The notes: a model not told the origin generated them from the letters alone. A DNA stretch of 64,000 nucleotides from Oreohelix idahoensis (GCA_024509875.1 JAMPIV010004252.1:1-64000), one strand, 5' to 3'; shown: positions 22,106 to 34,150, counted from the stretch's first letter. Numbers and translations are program-made.

Positions 22106-23222
22106 TAAGACTATCAACTAGTGCCTGCTAGTCCGGACAGCATCAGCTACTTTAATTATGACATTGTCCGGTTCCCTAGCCTTGACTCGATATGTCGGCC
22201 ATTGAAATTGGGCCTTGCGATATTATTCGCTTTTGAGATCATATTCACCTTATTATGTTGCAAAAGAAACCGTCATTTAATTACCAATTAATTAAAACAT
22301 GCATTCTTTATTCAAATTGGTAACTTTGTTAGCTTTTCAAGCTCTTGAAAAAATTAGATTGATGTGCGAATGTCTGAAGCGGTGATAACACATTCAATCC
22401 ACGCTGTTTACACAAACTGTGCGATCGTGTTAAATTGCTAAATAATATTAAAACTATTGTAAATTTTAAATTTGATGTTCAAAACATTGTTAATAAGTGA
22501 TATACTTACGTATAGTCAATCTCAAATCAGAAGATGTGATGATGTTTGAACAAGAGCCAATATAAGTGGCGTCCCGATCTTGATGGACATCGGGAGTTAT
22601 CACGGCCCATGGAACAGCCTCTCTCTGCATCCTTCGCTAAAATTATAGACCTAACTTCAGGGACACAGAGCTTGCTCAAAGTCAAATCGCTCGACCGCCA
22701 AATATCAGAAGTCAATAAAATTTCACACGAATAAAGGAAAATGGCTCCCAAATCTTCTCATACATTGCAAACAATTATAACACCATTTAAAATGTAAAAG
22801 TTGGTAAAATTTCGAATTCACTTCGAGATATCAACATTTCACAGTTTGTTTTCTACAGTTTGCAATATATGAAACTAAAGATACTCTTTTCCCCCTAAAA
22901 ATTGTGAAAACAGTGTGCAAATTAGTGGTTTGGCGGTTGAGCGATCCTCATTTGAATGAAGCGGGGTGAGACGAAAACGTTCGGAGTCCGTAGAAACTAC
23001 GCGTAACGCTGCTGTTCGTTTTTATTAGTAAAAAAATACTTCAATAGCTTTTATTTTTTTTTAATTAATACATTTCAAAAGAGAAGAAGATAAAGAGTAT
23101 CGTGATCTAAATTTTATTACAATCCGCTTAGTAGCAAAGGGACAGTGACGACTTAAACTTGACGAATTTCCCTCAGTTTTCTCCACTGGCAACAGCTCGA
23201 AGTGGGCGGTTTGTGGTACCTA
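22106..23222. repeat. Repeat R2, copy 1
   Basis: Starts TAAGACTATCAACTAGTGCC and ends ...TTGTGGTACCTA. Matched at 24654-25801 in the same orientation. No terminal inverted repeats, no RT or transposase motifs. Both copies lie downstream of (AT)n tracts. A 74-codon frame on the minus strand (22527-22751) is open in both copies but changes many residues, so I do not call it a gene. Confidence 0.75.
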
Positions 23223-24378
23223 CAGTCTTTCCCTGCAAAACGGCAATGAAGCCTCAAAACCTAAATGCTTCAGAAGTCCAAAATACAATTCTTTGATATT
23301 TCCTGCTAGTGTAATGTCCTTATCATTCAATATTAATTTTCTGTATCTGAACTGAGCCTTCAGATTTCTAAGGTATTTCGTCCTTTACAAATTTTATCTA
23401 CATCCTCCTTTGTGGTGCACAGCCACCCCCCTCCCCCACACCCACACCCATGACTTATGATTGTGTTATATAACTCTAACTTCTTCTCTGCATTTTTAAT
23501 ATCTTTCTCTTTTTTCCTCTTATTGTTGTCAGTTATTCACTGTTTAATTTTTTCTTTGACTGCACTCTCTGACACAGTACTCCGTTTCTTCCATTGCAGT
23601 CTATGTTTTCTTTGCACCCAGGAACATAGAAATATATGGAATTGGTCAAGGGGTAGTTCGTAGTCAGCAGGACTGGACAAAAGGTTTTTCCTAGTCAAAT
23701 TGATTGATGAGAGTAGCTCAGGAAGCTCGTCAAAATATACATCATTTGCTAAATACTGTTGCAGCTCATGATCATCGCCTCCAGTTAGAAAATGCTGTGC
23801 AGTTTGCAGGACTTTCAGCACTCAGTGCTTCAGCCTTCCTTTAGTGACAGGTTGCGCTGGAAAAGCTTGAGGAACCATGCAGTCACCTCATGGATGGATA
23901 GATAATGAGTATGAACATTAGTCTACCTGGGTTCAAAGGTTTGAACATGTGGACATACAAAAAATAATGAATTCATTCATGTTTCCTAATCATCTTATAA
24001 GCTTATTCACACTTATTTGGGTTCTTCGTTGTCACTCTTGCATTCTCTACTTTTATTTTATCTGTTCCTCCCTCTTCTCCATTTCACTTTGTATCTGTTT
24101 GTAGTGTGTTACTTTGTGGTCTGTAGCTTTATGAAAAAGAAAGAAAAAAAACTACAAGCAGTCTACCTCAAGCCATGTTGCATTCCTATCCTCCTTCAGA
24201 AAATAAAGTTGTGCAAGGACCTTGTTTGTCAGTGTGACAGCTGGCACCTTTGGACGGCGACCCTTCCCAGTCATTAAAAAATGGTTTTTTATACCATCGT
24301 AGTATGAGTCATCTGCAAGTGCAACAGTAAAATTCTAGAAGTGAAATTTCCTTTACATGTATAGAGCATTACATGTAC
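23223..24378. other. Unique spacer between R2 copies
   Basis: Apart from the unknown frame at 23537-23821 I see nothing recognisable here. Confidence 0.4.
23537..23821 (-). CDS. Hypothetical 94-codon frame, unknown
   Basis: Reads MLKVLQTAQHFLTGGDDHEL... and ends ...SESAVKEKIKQ. It has a balanced amino-acid composition (FDELPELLSS, PLDQFHIFLCSWVQRKHRL), unlike the shadow frames around it. I do not recognise the family. No splice signals were established and there is no neighbour that explains it. It could be a transposon remnant or an exon, or chance. It lies in the unique stretch between the two R2 copies. Confidence 0.3.
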   Translation of the reverse strand: MLKVLQTAQHFLTGGDDHELQQYLANDVYFDELPELLSSINLTRKNLLSSPADYELPLDQFHIFLCSWVQRKHRLQWKKRSTVSESAVKEKIKQ

Positions 24379-24503
<125 letters not shown>

Positions 24504-24653
24504 GTATTGCATTGAAAATCAGGACTAACCTTAAAACTTGAAAAGTGCACAGCCAGCTTAAATTAAGATGTACATTAATTAACATAAATACGTGAGTCTG
24601 AACTATTTTAAGTGCATTTCATGAAAGCTGTTTGTATATATTTATGTTTGAGG

Positions 24654-25801
24654 TAAGACTATCAACTAGTGCCTGCTAGTCCGGGCATTTCAGTACACCG
24701 TCAGCAACTTTAGTTATGGTATTTTCCGGTTTCCTAGCCTTGACTCAATATGTCGGCCATTGACATTGGGCCTTGCGATATCATTCGCTTTTGAGATCAT
24801 AATTCACCCTAGTATGTTGCAAAAGAAACCTTCATTTAATAGCAATTAATCAAAACATGCATAATTTTTATTCAAATTGGTAATTTTCTTAGCTTTTCAA
24901 GCTCTTGAAAAAATTAGATTGATGTGCGAATGTCTGAAGTGGTGATAACAATTCAATCCATGCTGTTACACAAAAATTGTGCGATTGTGTTAAATTGCTA
25001 AATAATATTAAAACTATTGTAAATTTTACATTTGAAGTTCAAAACATTGTTAATAAGTGATATACTTACGTATAGTCAACCTCAAATCAGAAGATGTGAT
25101 GATGTTTGAACATGATCCAATATAAGTGGCGTCCCGATCTTGATCGACATCGGGAGTTATCACGGCCTATGGAACAGCCTCGCTCTCTATCCTTCGCTAA
25201 AATTCTAGGCCTAACTTGAGCGATACAGAACTTACTCAAAGTTAATTCTCTCGACCACCAAATATCAGACGTCTTTAAAATTTCACACGAATAAATGAAA
25301 ATGGTTCCCAAATCTTCTCATACATTGCAAACAATTATAACACCATTTAAAATGTCAAATTTGGTAAAATTTCAACTTCACTTCGAGATATCCACGTTTT
25401 ACACTTTATTTTCTACAGTTTGCAATATAAGAAACTAAAGATACACTTTTCCCCCTAAAAGTTGTGAAAAAAGTGTGCAAATTGGTGGTTTGGCGGTCAA
25501 GAGATCCTTATTTGAATGAAGCGGGGTGAGACGAAAACGTTCGGAGACGCAGCGCGCCGGGGCAAACTACGCATAATGTTGCTGTTCGTTTTTATTAGTA
25601 AAAAAACACTTTAATAGCTTTTATTTTTTTAAAATTAAACACTTCAAAAGACAAGTAGATAAAGAGTATCATGATATAAATTTTATTACAATCCGCTTAA
25701 TAGCAACGGGACAGTGACGACTTAAACTTGACGAATTTCCCTCAGTTTTCTCCACTTTCGTCCATTTTCAACAGCTCGAAGCGGGCACTTTGTGGTACCT
25801 A
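24654..25801. repeat. Repeat R2, copy 2
   Basis: Same orientation and same ends as 22106-23222, offset about 2.55 kb, with scattered substitutions and small indels. It includes the minus-strand 74-codon frame at 25087-25311. Confidence 0.75.
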
Positions 25802-28630
25802 GTATATATCTGCTTGTTCTTTAGAGCTGTTAGGCCTCTAAGATACTGATCAAATGTGGTTATTTAGACCAGTGAGTTGTGTATAATATTTCATCATAGA
25901 TATAAGTGCTTCATTTAAGTTTTCTCTCGTGTGATGATGTAGTTAGTATTTAGTATGAGTATGAAGGCATTATTGTTGGCTGTTTATTGTATGATTACAC
26001 ATATATGCAGACCTGCATGAACACACACACACATGGTCATATAAGTGCATGTACTTGCATATTTTCACACATATGTATGTATTATTATGTAGATGATGTT
26101 TGTCCATTAGTACGATGCTAGTTTATTTTGTTTTATTTTATTTCAGAGTCCAACAATCTGTGCTGGGTTATTATATGGTGTTACGTAGAGAATACCGAAA
26201 TATCTAAGTTATATGGTGTTGCTTAGAAATTGCCTTCAAAGTAAACTTGTGGACAACATTGTTTCTGTATGATTCATATGCTACCTGATAGGGTTTCATT
26301 AATAAAAGTTGGAACCCTGTCATCAAGAGAGTTTTTCTGTGACTGCGGAACGTGTGTGAAAGTAGGACAGAGAGAGTGATGACAACACTACACACGAATT
26401 CTTATTCTTCTTCACACATCGTCTTTGCACTGTCACAATACATTCCTTACTCTCTCAAGATTTCTCACTAACCTCAGAGTCATCTTTCAAACATTCTTAC
26501 TGAGTTCACTATCCTCTCTCACCATTTCCACTAACCTCTCTCTCTCTCTAGCTGAATTTCTTTATTTCATCTCACTGTCCTGTTTACATATTTTTATTCC
26601 TTATTTCATGTTTGTGACGGTAATGCCTCCCCTGCTTTGCAGTAGTGGTCCAACAGTGGACAAAACTCAAGAGTATCTAATATGGGCTTCAAATTTGTCT
26701 ACCTTTGCACATGATTACTCTTGGCAGATGTGTAGATAGGTTAATAATGCTTCTACCACAAAGGAGTATTCACAAGATATTCAGATAAGCGAAAACAGTG
26801 CTGGCTGGTGCTGAGCACGTTAATTCTGGAATCTACTGACAGCTTTTGTGAAGAATTTAAGCAATGGTTTATTCTAGCTCGTTTAAGCCCCCACCTCTGA
26901 TTAACTCAGGGGAATTCTTATATTCTGGTATAGCTCAGTTTTAGAGTGTCTGTAGTAACTTTGACCGAGACAAACATGTAGTACATTTAAAGTGATTAAA
27001 TCGAAGCTAAATTTGTATAATTACAAATAACAAAATTTAATAATCACTTTAGGTTTTAACAGTTTAAAAATAATTTGAATAGTTATGGACCCAAAAAAGT
27101 TATAATCATGGTCATTATGAGAGGTAATTTGATACAAGAAGTTCAAGTGGCAGCAATTAGATTCAACTTAGCTGCCAATGATGACTCTTCTCCCTCTGAT
27201 GTGTTGGTTCTGGTTACACTGATCATGCTGGTCACTGGTCATCAGGTGTAGCTCGTGTCCTAGGCAGTTCAAGGAGAGTCTACGTAAGCTGGTGTTATGG
27301 GTGATATTACTTCTGTTGAACGTATTGCAAAGTTCAGTGACAAAATAGGCATCTACTGACAAGCACGAATGGAGATGGGCAAAAACATACATGACATCAG
27401 TTCTGATGAATCCAAGCCGTGAGGCGGATGGGTCCACATAATATGGTTGATGTTTATTAATAATAGCAGATAACAACATCATGGAAAAATGGCATATATA
27501 TATAGATACTTCGTCCTGTCCTTCAATAGTCACGTCTCATCAAACATTTCTGGCCGCTGTACTAGGGGTGCATACGAACGATGATCACCCAAGTAATGTG
27601 GGTCAGACAAATGTAGATGCTGAATCATATCATAGAATACTTCTTAGGTTGTCACAAACCTCTCACTAGGTTCTGGATCATCTTATACATTATCATAATA
27701 ATTGTGACGGCCTTCGAATATGCCACTAATAGCTCAACTTCCACAGTATCTCAGGAGCTTAAATACAATACGTCCTTCCTCGAAGACTACAAATCACGAA
27801 AGGCCAAGGATCTTAACCGTTGGCATAAATTAGTGCAGAACGCATTGCGTCATTAACTACCGATGACGTATTAAATATCTCGTGTTCAATATAAGTGAAA
27901 ACCCATGCAAAAACATGATTAACCACAGAGAGACATGTTACCTTATGTATTAACTGGTAATAGCCTGTGTGTGGTCAATATACACATTACATTAATATTC
28001 TGCTTTAACAGCTGGTTCGTTGTCTTAACGAGTAGGCCACTTGTCCCTTCTTGTTCCAGAGATCGTACTTTCTGCTGGTACCACCAATAACTGGTAATAG
28101 AAATGAAACACTCTCCTGAGTATTGCATTCTCTGACACATAGCTATGTGCCCCCCTTTCTATTCTATCATCCCAGTATCTCAGAATTTACCCTTGATGAG
28201 AATTAAATTTACTCCCTCGGGATAAAATTTTCTTTACATGTAAATTGAATAGCTTTTAGCTTTACATTACATTTAAATGGAAAGGTTAAACATACAGATA
28301 TATGTTTTACATTTACATCTCCACTGTTTGAAAAGTGTTCACAATCTAAATTTATTTATGTTTCATATATATTTACACAGATTGAAAAGTTTAAAACTTC
28401 CAGTAATTTTAAAGTGAATATGGTTATATTACATCGACACTGGTTTGAAACTGTAAGTCTTATTACTAGAATGTAAATCATTTCTTTAAATTCTTTCATC
28501 TTTCCCTCCCTTCTCCGTAGGGTACCTGGGACTCTTTATGCATTTAGTTCTCTTTAAAAAAAAAAACTAGCAATAAAACAGTCACCAGCCCTTGCAGTGG
28601 TAATTCATGAAATCATCATTCTTTGAGGTT
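25802..28630. other. No gene recognised
   Basis: AT-rich sequence with short, unconvincing frames on both strands (for example 27168-27533 minus, 27617-27856 plus). I see no transposon motif, tRNA or repeated segment. A short poly-A run is at 28557-28566. Confidence 0.4.
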
Positions 28631-29535
28631 CCTTTTCTTTCTTTGATACTTAGCCACCGACCGTCAAAGCCGTCAGTGGCCATCATGCCTGGTGGCGTCT
28701 TGTAGGGCAGCAACAAATTGAATCCACTTTGCTCGGTCGGCGGCCATCCTTTATACAGTGCCCCAACTCTGGTTCATTCTTTGCATCTCAACCTCTACAG
28801 TCCTCCACGTTGTTTTTGGTCGGCTTCTCTTTCATTTTCCTTCAGGGGTCCATCGCATAGCTGTTCTAACGACGGCGTCGGGGTCTCTTCTGAGGACATG
28901 GCGACCCAACTCTAACTCCAGCGTCTGCCAGCTATGATGTGCAAGTCCTCTTGCTTGCTCCGAGTAAGCAGATCTTGGTTGTTGATGGTATTCGGCCAAA
29001 AGATTCGGAGAATTTTTCTTAGGCAGGTTGTGTGGAAAAAGGACAATTTCGACATTTCCTTCTCTGTAACTCTCCAGCATTCTGCACCATAGAGAAGCAC
29101 AGAAAGCACACAGCTCTGATATAATCCTAATTTTGTCCTTGTGCTGTATTGAGAGGACTTCCAGATGTTGTTTAGGCTTAAAAAGGCTGTTCTTGCTTTG
29201 TTCATTCTGTTGTTGATGTCTTTGCTTGCTCCGCCATCTGGTGTTACTATGCATCCTAGTTATGAGAAGGTGTCTGTCTGTTCCAGTTGTTGATTCCTTA
29301 CTGTTATGGGCTCAGGGTTGCTCACATTGAGTGTCTTGACCTCTGTCTTCTTTAGGTTGATGTTCAGGCCCACCTGCTGGCTATACTTATTAAGTCTATC
29401 TGTTTTTTCCTGGATGTGTTGATGTGAAAGTGCTAGTAGTGCAATGTCATCTGCATATTCCAGATCTTCCAATGTGGATGATTCTACATCTTTTAGTGGT
29501 GTTTCTTCAGGTTCTATCAGTATTATCATCAAACT
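28631..29535 (-). pseudogene. LINE D, 5'-truncated reverse transcriptase remnant
   Basis: On the minus strand the frames read LEYADDIALLAL (catalytic YADD, near 29450), VGLNINLKKTEVKTLNV, then LSVLLYGAECWRVTEKEMSKL (near 29090) and the C-terminal RPKTTWRTVEVEMQ region, in three different frames separated by indels. This is the palm/thumb and C-terminal part of an RTE-like RT; endonuclease and RT fingers are missing. The 3' end (28631-28715) is shared with the SINE at 17519-17858. A target duplication is not clear. Confidence 0.8.
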
Positions 29536-30249
29536 ACATTTTCTCTATCAGTGTTCTCACTACAGTACACATTCTAAAGCAATTTTATAATTATATCATT
29601 GTTCTACACATATAGTACTCTCCCTACACCACTGTTAATCTCAAAAATCACACTTATAAATGACACTTATAAATCACACGTATAAATCATGCATAAAATA
29701 TAAAATGATATTCAGGAAGATGAGATGAGTATGAGGTTGATGAGATACGCTAAAAGTACAAGAAAAACAAACAATAACCCATAAGCGGATGGATAACAGG
29801 TGAATACAAAAGGAAAATAGGTATGGGTGTATAATACCATGCCTGCAAACAAACACAATGGAACTGTAAAATAAACTTATTTACAAGATAGAAGAGTAGA
29901 CACTAGAAAACTCCATATAAACATCACATGAGAGAAATGTAATTTACATGACAATGGATATACAAACAAGACTTGAACAGCTAACACCAATAAATGTTCA
30001 ACAAATTACACCAGGCTTCAGAACTCCCCAAGTCTTTGACAGACCAGGTTCCATACATCGCAGTTTGTCTCACAAATACCTATAGATAGATCATACAAAT
30101 TACTTCCGAGAAAGAAAAATGTAAAATTCTCCCCGCCCAACCTCCCACGAAAATATTGCCAGAAATAAATACAAACACTGCAACAATAAATGACCACCAG
30201 AAAAGTTTTGACTGGTATGTAAACAGAAAAGTATATGCTGCAAGAAAAA
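29536..30249. other. No gene recognised
   Basis: AT-rich, with short frames only. It could contain the 3' region of LINE E (minus strand), but I see no conserved motif. Confidence 0.35.
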
Positions 30250-30584
30250 AAACTTATCTCTGAATAGTGTCTTGAATGGCAGGTCCAATCAAGATGCTTT
30301 TAATTATATTTATTAGCATGCGATTTCTGATGCTCCACTTAATCAGATTATCTGTATCTATTTTAAAATGATAGTTCGAGTGTGTTGCAACTTGTATCAC
30401 TCGTATAGGCAGTACAGTCATCAGCAAATAGGTCACAGGATGCGTGCTCGACGTGTAGTGGAAGGTCATTAATGTTCTTGACAAAAAGTAGAGGCCCAAG
30501 AATAGATTGGCCTACAGTTACCAAGGATTATTGTCGGAAGAGCCAGGTTTTAAGAGAAGATGTACCTTGGCGACTTTAAAGTGC

Positions 30585-31347
30585 CTTACTTACTTAGTCA
30601 TTCCCCTTCTACCGTGAGGTATAGAGGTTTGGAAGAGAGAGCGCCAGACTATCCTATCGGCTGTCTTCTTCCTGGCCTGGTTCCATTCTAGTCCTCGGTC
30701 CTTCAAAGATTGTCTAATGTTGTCCTCCCAGCGGACTCTGGGGGTCTGGATCCCTGGCTCTTTGTTTCCCATGCTTGTGGTGGTAGCCGATCTTCTCCCA
30801 TTCTGCAGACATGGCCAAACCATCTTAGTTGGGACTGTTCTACTTGGGTCTGCAGCGGGTGAGATTTTAGGCCTTGACGTATCGTCTGGTTGCGGACCAT
30901 GTCTCTTCTTGTTACTTCAACCACCTTCCTCAGATACCTCATTTCTGAGGTTTGGATCTGGCTTTTGTGGTATGTAGTAATTGCTCATGACTCACATCCA
31001 TATTTCAAGACTGGGACATAGGTGGATCGGTATACAGCCATCTTCGTTTTCTTACCAACCTCTCTCTTGCTGAGGAATCCTCGATTTATGGCTTAAAAAA
31101 GTCTTCCAGCCGCTGCTTTTCGAGTGGCCAACTCTTCTTTGATGCCTCCCTTTCGGTCTATAATAGCTCCGAGATATTTAAAGTGGTCGACCTGCTCCAG
31201 GACCTATTCTCCCAGCTTAATCTGATGTCTTCTTTCTTCTCGTGATATCACCATGGATTTTGTTTTAGAGCTGCTTATGACCATCCCTCTCTTCTCCAGC
31301 TCTTAATTCCAGACTTGCAGGTTGGATTGGAGATGTGCCTCTGATTT
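30585..31347 (-). mobile_element. LINE C, 5'-truncated insertion in LINE E
   Basis: Flanked by a perfect 13-bp duplication GACTTTAAAGTGC (30572-30584 and 31348-31360). The 3' end on the minus strand has a (TAAG)n tail, seen as CTTACTTACTTA at 30585. It encodes only the RT C-terminal region: MRYLRKVVEVTRRDMVRNQ..., then QLRWFGHVCRMGEDRLPPQA and VRWEDNIRQSLKDRGLEW, in two frames (30703-30942 and 30590-30823). The upstream part (30943-31347) continues RT sequence with stops. Confidence 0.85.
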
Positions 31348-32006
31348 GACTTTAAAGTGCGACGGAAAGTAACTCCTTGCGATACATTGATTGTTTATGT
31401 ATGTAAGCGAATCACTAATAGCTGGAGCCGCATAATGCAGTATTCGATTACTGACTCTTCAAGTCCTGATGAGTTATTATCTTTAAGGCCTAGAAGATAG
31501 TTATACACTTCATTAACCGTCATAAACGGAACATTGGATGGGATTGTGTTGGTACATTTGTTGTCACAAAATACTGACAGCCTGCTTAAGTCACAAGGTG
31601 AATTTGTTATTGTAAATTTAGGACTGATTATTTCTGCCTGAAGGTAATTGCTGAAGTCTGTGCAAGTAAATGAAGTATTAGGAGTTCATGAAACTGATAG
31701 ATTTCGCGTGTTCGCTAAAGTGTTGATTGCTGTCCATATACTCGTATCTTTACTGTTTGTTTTGTTCTGAACCAAATTTTTAAAGTAATTTTTTTTTCTC
31801 TACGAATTAAATATTGCACGTTGTTTCTCTGTGCTCTGTATATGTTAAAGTCCTAGTTTTTGTGAGCTTGATCTCTCTGTCTCATGGCTTCTAGCACTGC
31901 TTGTGTGATCCAAGGAGATTTGATTTGTCATTTCACACGAACTTCTTTAGTTGGTGGGTGGTTATCAAACACACAATGACAGATACGTGTCCATTGGGCA
32001 ATCGCG

Positions 32007-32049
32007 ACCTCTACACCTCACGGTAGAAGGGGAACGACTAAGTAAGTAA
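32007..32049 (+). mobile_element. 43-bp insertion made of the LINE C 3' end
   Basis: ACCTCTACACCTCACGGTAG... ends in (TAAG)n and matches, in inverted orientation, the LINE C 3' end at 30585-30625. It is flanked by a 20-bp direct repeat (31987-32006 and 32050-32069) with one mismatch (C at 31999, T at 32062). Confidence 0.8.
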
Positions 32050-32227
32050 GTGTCCATTGGGTAATCGCGTCATCGGGATCAGAAAGCTGGTAAACACTGG
32101 CGTCATTAATAGGCTGAAGTGCCCATGGTAAACTTCCGGTGTTATGTCTTTCGGTTCGCACTAATGACCTGTCATCGAAACATTATTTTTTGGTGATGTG
32201 TAGATGGCAGGGAGGATAGTGTGATTC

Positions 32228-32287
32228 GCTTGCATAGCTAGGCGGGGTTGTCGCACGGAAGGTCCAGGGTTCGAATCCTGGGTAAGC
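32228..32287 (+). other. Degenerate tRNA-like segment
   Basis: Contains a perfect T-arm, CCAGG GTTCGAAT CCTGG, with an internal B box (GGTTCGAATCC). The following GTAAGCC can pair at 6 of 7 positions with upstream CGCTTGC (about 32228). The region between is about ten bases too short for a normal D arm and anticodon arm. A SINE head or tRNA pseudogene is likelier than a working tRNA. Confidence 0.4.
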
Positions 32288-32290
32288 CAC

Positions 32291-32667
32291 TCATGTCTGT
32301 TGTATACTGTCATAAGCCTTTTCAAAATCAACTAAATTAATGTACAGCTGTCTTTGCCATTCTGAGAACTGCTCTATAATGTTCCTGAGAGTAAATATAT
32401 GATCAACACATCTTCTGTTCTTTCTAAATCCCGCTTGTTCTTTCCTCAGTTTGTGGTCTACTGCTTTTGAAATTTTCTGTATAATTATCCTGCCTAGTAT
32501 TTTGCTGGGAACTGAGATAAGAGTTATTCCTCTCCAATTATTGCAGTCTGCAAGATCTCCCTTCTTGGGCAATTTGACAATTATTCCTTTGTTCCACTCT
32601 GATGGCGTTGTCCCTGTTTTCCAGACTTGTGCAAATAGTGGTTCTAATAGTTCTGCTGCTATATAAT
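32291..32667 (-). pseudogene. LINE B reverse transcriptase segment, inverted
   Basis: Minus strand: AELLEPLFAQVWKTGTTPSEW, IIVKLPKKGDLADCNNWRG, RKEQAGFRKNRRCVDHIFTL, INLVDFEKAYDSI. These are RT fingers and first palm blocks. The next expected RT blocks follow in the opposite orientation from about 32835, so this is a 5' inversion or a compound insertion. Confidence 0.8.
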
Positions 32668-33770
32668 ACATATAATGAAAGAGTAATGGGGAAATGCGGC
32701 AGCGGAACAGCAAACGAAAATGGGGATAAATTAATAAGTTTCTGTAGCATTAACAACATTGATAGAAAAAAATATTGTGTATTTAGAACATTGATAGATC
32801 AAATATATGGTGTACTTAGAACATTGAAGGACAGCTTACAGAACCGTTTGGGATAAGAACAGGAGTGTGACAGGGATGCCTCTTGTCTCCATTTCTTTTC
32901 TTACTAGCAATAGACTGGGTTATGAGATCATCGACAACACACAACAGAAATGGAATCCAGTGGACTCTGACTAAGCAGTTGGATGATCTGGATTTTGCTG
33001 ATGACTTGGCTCTTCTGTCCCATAACCGTAATCAGATGCAGGACAAATTGAAAACACTCGATGAGAGGTCACAGCGATTGGGTCTGAAAATACACAGGGA
33101 AAAGACAAAAATAATGAGAATAAATGCAGGTAATGATAACAGGGTTGAACTTGAAGAAACACCAATAGAAGATGTAGAATCATGCACATATCTTGGTAGT
33201 AATATAGACAAAGTTGGAGGTACAGGCAGCGATATCAAAATAAGAATACAAAAGGCAAGAGGGGCTTTCATTGCATTGGGAAATATATGGAGATCAAGAG
33301 AAATCGGATCCAACACGAAAATAAGAATCTTCAACTCAAATGTGAAGTCAGTCCTATTATATGGCTCTGAGACATGGAGAACAACCAAAAAGCTACATAC
33401 TTTCATAAATGGGTGCTTGCGTAGAATAGAGGGATTAAAATGGTATGACAAGGTTACCAACGTGGAACTGATAACAAGAACTAGGCAAGTGCCAGTGGAA
33501 CAAGAGATGAGAAGAAGACGATGGCGATGGATAGGACACACACTGAGGAAATCTGTTGATAGCATTACAAGGCAGTCCTTGTTCTGGAACCCCCAGGGCA
33601 AGAGAGGCAGAGGTAGACCAAGAAGCACATGGAGAAGAGAGCTGGAAACAGAGGTGAAAATGATGAGGAGAACGGGGAAAGATGATGGCGCGTGTCAGGA
33701 GGACTTGGCATGTGTTTGTTGAAGGCCTATGCTCCTTTGGGAGTGGAGGGTTATGATATGATATGATATG
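32668..33770 (+). pseudogene. LINE B: endonuclease scrap joined to RT palm and C-terminus
   Basis: 32668-32770 resembles the end of an AP endonuclease (VMGKCGSGTANENGDKL). After a gap the RT starts near 32835; a TGA interrupts the GVRQGC motif at 32869. The open frame 32883-33722 (280 codons) then has FADD (LDDLDFADDLALLSH), KIHREKTKIMRIN, SVLLYGSETWRTTKK and RRRRWRWIGHTLRK. The 3' end has an (ATATG)n-type tail at 33751-33770. RTE-like by its motif pattern. Not functional: endonuclease and RT fingers are missing or inverted. Confidence 0.82.
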
Positions 33771-34150
33771 AACTCTTCTCTCAGTTCCCAGCAAAATACT
33801 AGGCAGGATAATTATACATAGAATCTCAAAAGCAGTAGACCACAAACTGAGGAAAGAACAAGCAGGATTTAGAAAGAACAGAAGATGTGTAGATCATATA
33901 TTTACCCTCAGGAACATTATAGAGCAGTGCTCAGAATGGCAAAGACAGCTGTACATTAATTTCGTTGATTTTGAAAATGCTTTTGACAGTATACATAGGG
34001 ACAGTTTATGGAAAATACTGAGGGCTTATGGAATTCCAAGCTGCATAGTGTCAATTATAAAAAGCCTTTATGCCAACTTTACGTGTAGCATTGGGCAGAG
34101 CAACCTAACCTTTGAAGTGAAGACAGGAGTACGACAGGGATGCCCCTTAT
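33771..34150 (+). pseudogene. LINE B second copy, RT fragment cut by hAT end
   Basis: Starts abruptly after the tail of the preceding LINE B copy and reads VPSKILGR..., RKEQAGFRKNRRCVDHIFTL, INFVDFENAFDSIHR, IIKSLYANFTCSIGQ and VKTGVRQGCPL. The frame 34048-34230 covers its end. It stops in mid-motif at 34150, where the hAT terminal sequence CAGGGCCGG begins. Its first 230 bases form an inverted repeat with 32296-32526. Confidence 0.85.

Larger units (their letters stand above)
30250..32190 (-). pseudogene. LINE E (CR1/L2-like) remnant, interrupted twice
   Basis: Minus-strand pieces give an endonuclease-RT linker (WTRICHCVFDNHPPTKEV near 31980; WITQAVLEAMRQRDQAHKN near 31900), the FKVAKVHLLLKPGS block at about 30540-30580 and the RT palm ILGPLLFV...INDLPL...CDLFADD (about 30390-30500). 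These are diagnostic of CR1/L2-type RT. Stops and frameshifts are frequent, so it is an old copy. The sequence is split by a 763-bp LINE C insertion (30585-31347) and a 43-bp LINE C tail (32007-32049). Its 3' end is not defined. Confidence 0.7.

Noticed and set aside
22495..22520. U1-like ATACTTACGTATAG in R2 as an snRNA gene
   Set aside because: Only the first bases resemble the U1 5' end (ATACTTACCTG); the rest does not follow U1. Reading the other strand as a splice donor is equally possible.
28832..29254. 140-codon minus-strand frame as an unknown gene
   Set aside because: It overlaps the recognisable LINE D frames and changes phase with them; it is part of the decayed LINE.
32228..32287. 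Functional tRNA gene
   Set aside because: The T arm is good, but the region before it is about ten bases too short for D and anticodon arms.
33032..33628. 198-codon minus-strand frame
   Set aside because: Antisense shadow of the LINE B frame at 32883-33722.
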